Positions 63,492 to 64,000 of a stretch of 64,000 nt of DNA are shown here, in pieces; the first letter of the stretch is position 1; each line of letters begins with the position of its first letter. Both the position numbers and the translations under genes were made by a program. The notes beneath the pieces are model-generated. The model did no database searches. It saw nothing but the letters and a program-made list of their open reading frames with translations, and had not been told where the DNA came from. The stretch comes from Acidobacteriota bacterium (lineage in GTDB: Bacteria > Acidobacteriota > Terriglobia > Acidiferrales > UBA7541): assembly GCA_013289665.1 (NCBI GenBank), contig JABCZN010000001.1, positions 620,001 through 684,000 on the forward strand. The letters run 5' to 3'.

Positions 63492-64000
63492 ATGGATTCC
63501 AAACAGGTAATCTTCATCACCGGCTCCAGCACCGGCTTCGGCCGTCTCTTCGCCGAAACCCTCGCGCGCCACGGCCACACCGTCTTCGCCACCATGCGCG
63601 ATCCCCAGGGCAAAAATGCCAAACACGCCGCCGATCTTCTCGCCCTCGCCAGAAGGGAATCGTTCTCGATCTTCACCCTGGAATGCGACGTCACGAGCGA
63701 CGCATCCGTCGAAAATGCGGTCCGCGCCGCCGTCGCTCAATCCGGTCGCATTGACGTCGCCGTCAACAACGCCGGTTACGGCCTCATGGGCCTCGCCGAG
63801 GCAGTCACCACCCAGCAAGCGCAGCAGATCATGGACACGAATTTCATGGGGTGCGTCCGCGTCAACCGCGCCGTCCTTCCCCACATGCGCCGCCACCGCA
63901 AGGGCCTGCTGATGCACATCAGCAGCGGCGCTGGCCGCGTCGTCATACCTGCCTTCTCGCTCTACACCGCCAGCAAATTCGCCATGGAAGCTCTCGCGGA
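63492..64000 (+). CDS. Short-chain dehydrogenase/reductase, 3' end outside window
   Basis: The frame starts at ATG 63492 after TGGAGG and is open at the window edge; 169 residues are visible. VIFITGSSTGFGR is the GXXXGXG cofactor loop (TGSSTGFG). CDVTSD, VNNAGYG, HISSGAG and YTASKFAMEAL (catalytic Ser and Tyr/Lys) mark a classical SDR. The lack of an acidic residue after strand 2 (TMRDPQG) fits NADPH use. The substrate is unknown. Confidence 0.9.
   Translation, partial: MDSKQVIFITGSSTGFGRLFAETLARHGHTVFATMRDPQGKNAKHAADLLALARRESFSIFTLECDVTSDASVENAVRAAVAQSGRIDVAVNNAGYGLMGLAEAVTTQQAQQIMDTNFMGCVRVNRAVLPHMRRHRKGLLMHISSGAGRVVIPAFSLYTASKFAMEALA

Overview
The window is a GC-rich, gene-dense chromosomal segment of a diderm (Gram-negative-type) bacterium, most likely an Acidobacteriota member. 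This is an inference. It rests on lipid A synthesis (LpxD), a full system I cytochrome c maturation locus, a bacillithiol gene (BshC), many M2/M61/HEXXH secreted proteins, a TIGR03118-type secreted protein, and short dispersed repeats of the GTCATCCTGAG kind. I saw no rRNA, tRNA, CRISPR, phage or insertion sequence.

Layout. 1-3.7 kb: end of rsmE, a secreted NHL-like protein, a family 2 glycosyltransferase and signal peptidase I. 3.7-9.6 kb: carA and carB, separated by two secreted-protein genes; carA seems to start at CTG. 9.6-12.6 kb: a DapA/HOGA-like aldolase, bshC and yjbQ. 12.6-15.4 kb: a decayed BrnT/BrnA toxin-antitoxin module, a TetR-membrane protein operon and a small membrane protein. 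15.6-22.4 kb: hemW, threonine aldolase, an M2 peptidase, acyl-CoA dehydrogenase and the MeaB GTPase. 22.4-31 kb: an MBL hydrolase, MTA phosphorylase, a PfkB kinase, MgtC, LD-carboxypeptidase, Mpl, an M61 peptidase and PlsC; LdcA and Mpl form a peptidoglycan-recycling pair. 31-35.8 kb: lpxD, then small stress or unknown genes (CsbD, DUF6496-like) and a broken SIMPL-like gene. 35.8-46.1 kb: murJ, xerD, a CCA-adding type enzyme, dnaE, accA, a PilZ membrane protein and a [2Fe-2S] protein.

46.2-46.7 kb holds a second decayed toxin-antitoxin module: HigB with its middle deleted and HigA split by a frameshift, but with an intact palindromic operator. 47.6-58.2 kb is the functional centre of the window: ccmE-ccmF-ccmH-ccmI-like-secreted protein-ccmA-ccmB-ccmC-ccmD-hemH-ctaA-ctaB, nearly all overlapping or tightly spaced. 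It would make heme (HemH), convert it to heme O/A (CtaB, CtaA), move it and attach it to c-type cytochromes (Ccm). CcmE is the CXXXY variant. 58-64 kb: secreted and unknown proteins, a Rossmann-fold protein, an NAD-dependent isocitrate dehydrogenase type enzyme, an A-type Fe-S carrier with a structured leader, and the start of an SDR.

Most of the window is housekeeping. The points most worth a second look are the CTG start of carA, the two independently decayed toxin-antitoxin modules, the dispersed repeat that now codes for the N-terminus of CcmH, and an uncharacterised secreted protein inside the ccm operon that shares a C-terminal helical motif with its CcmI-like neighbour.
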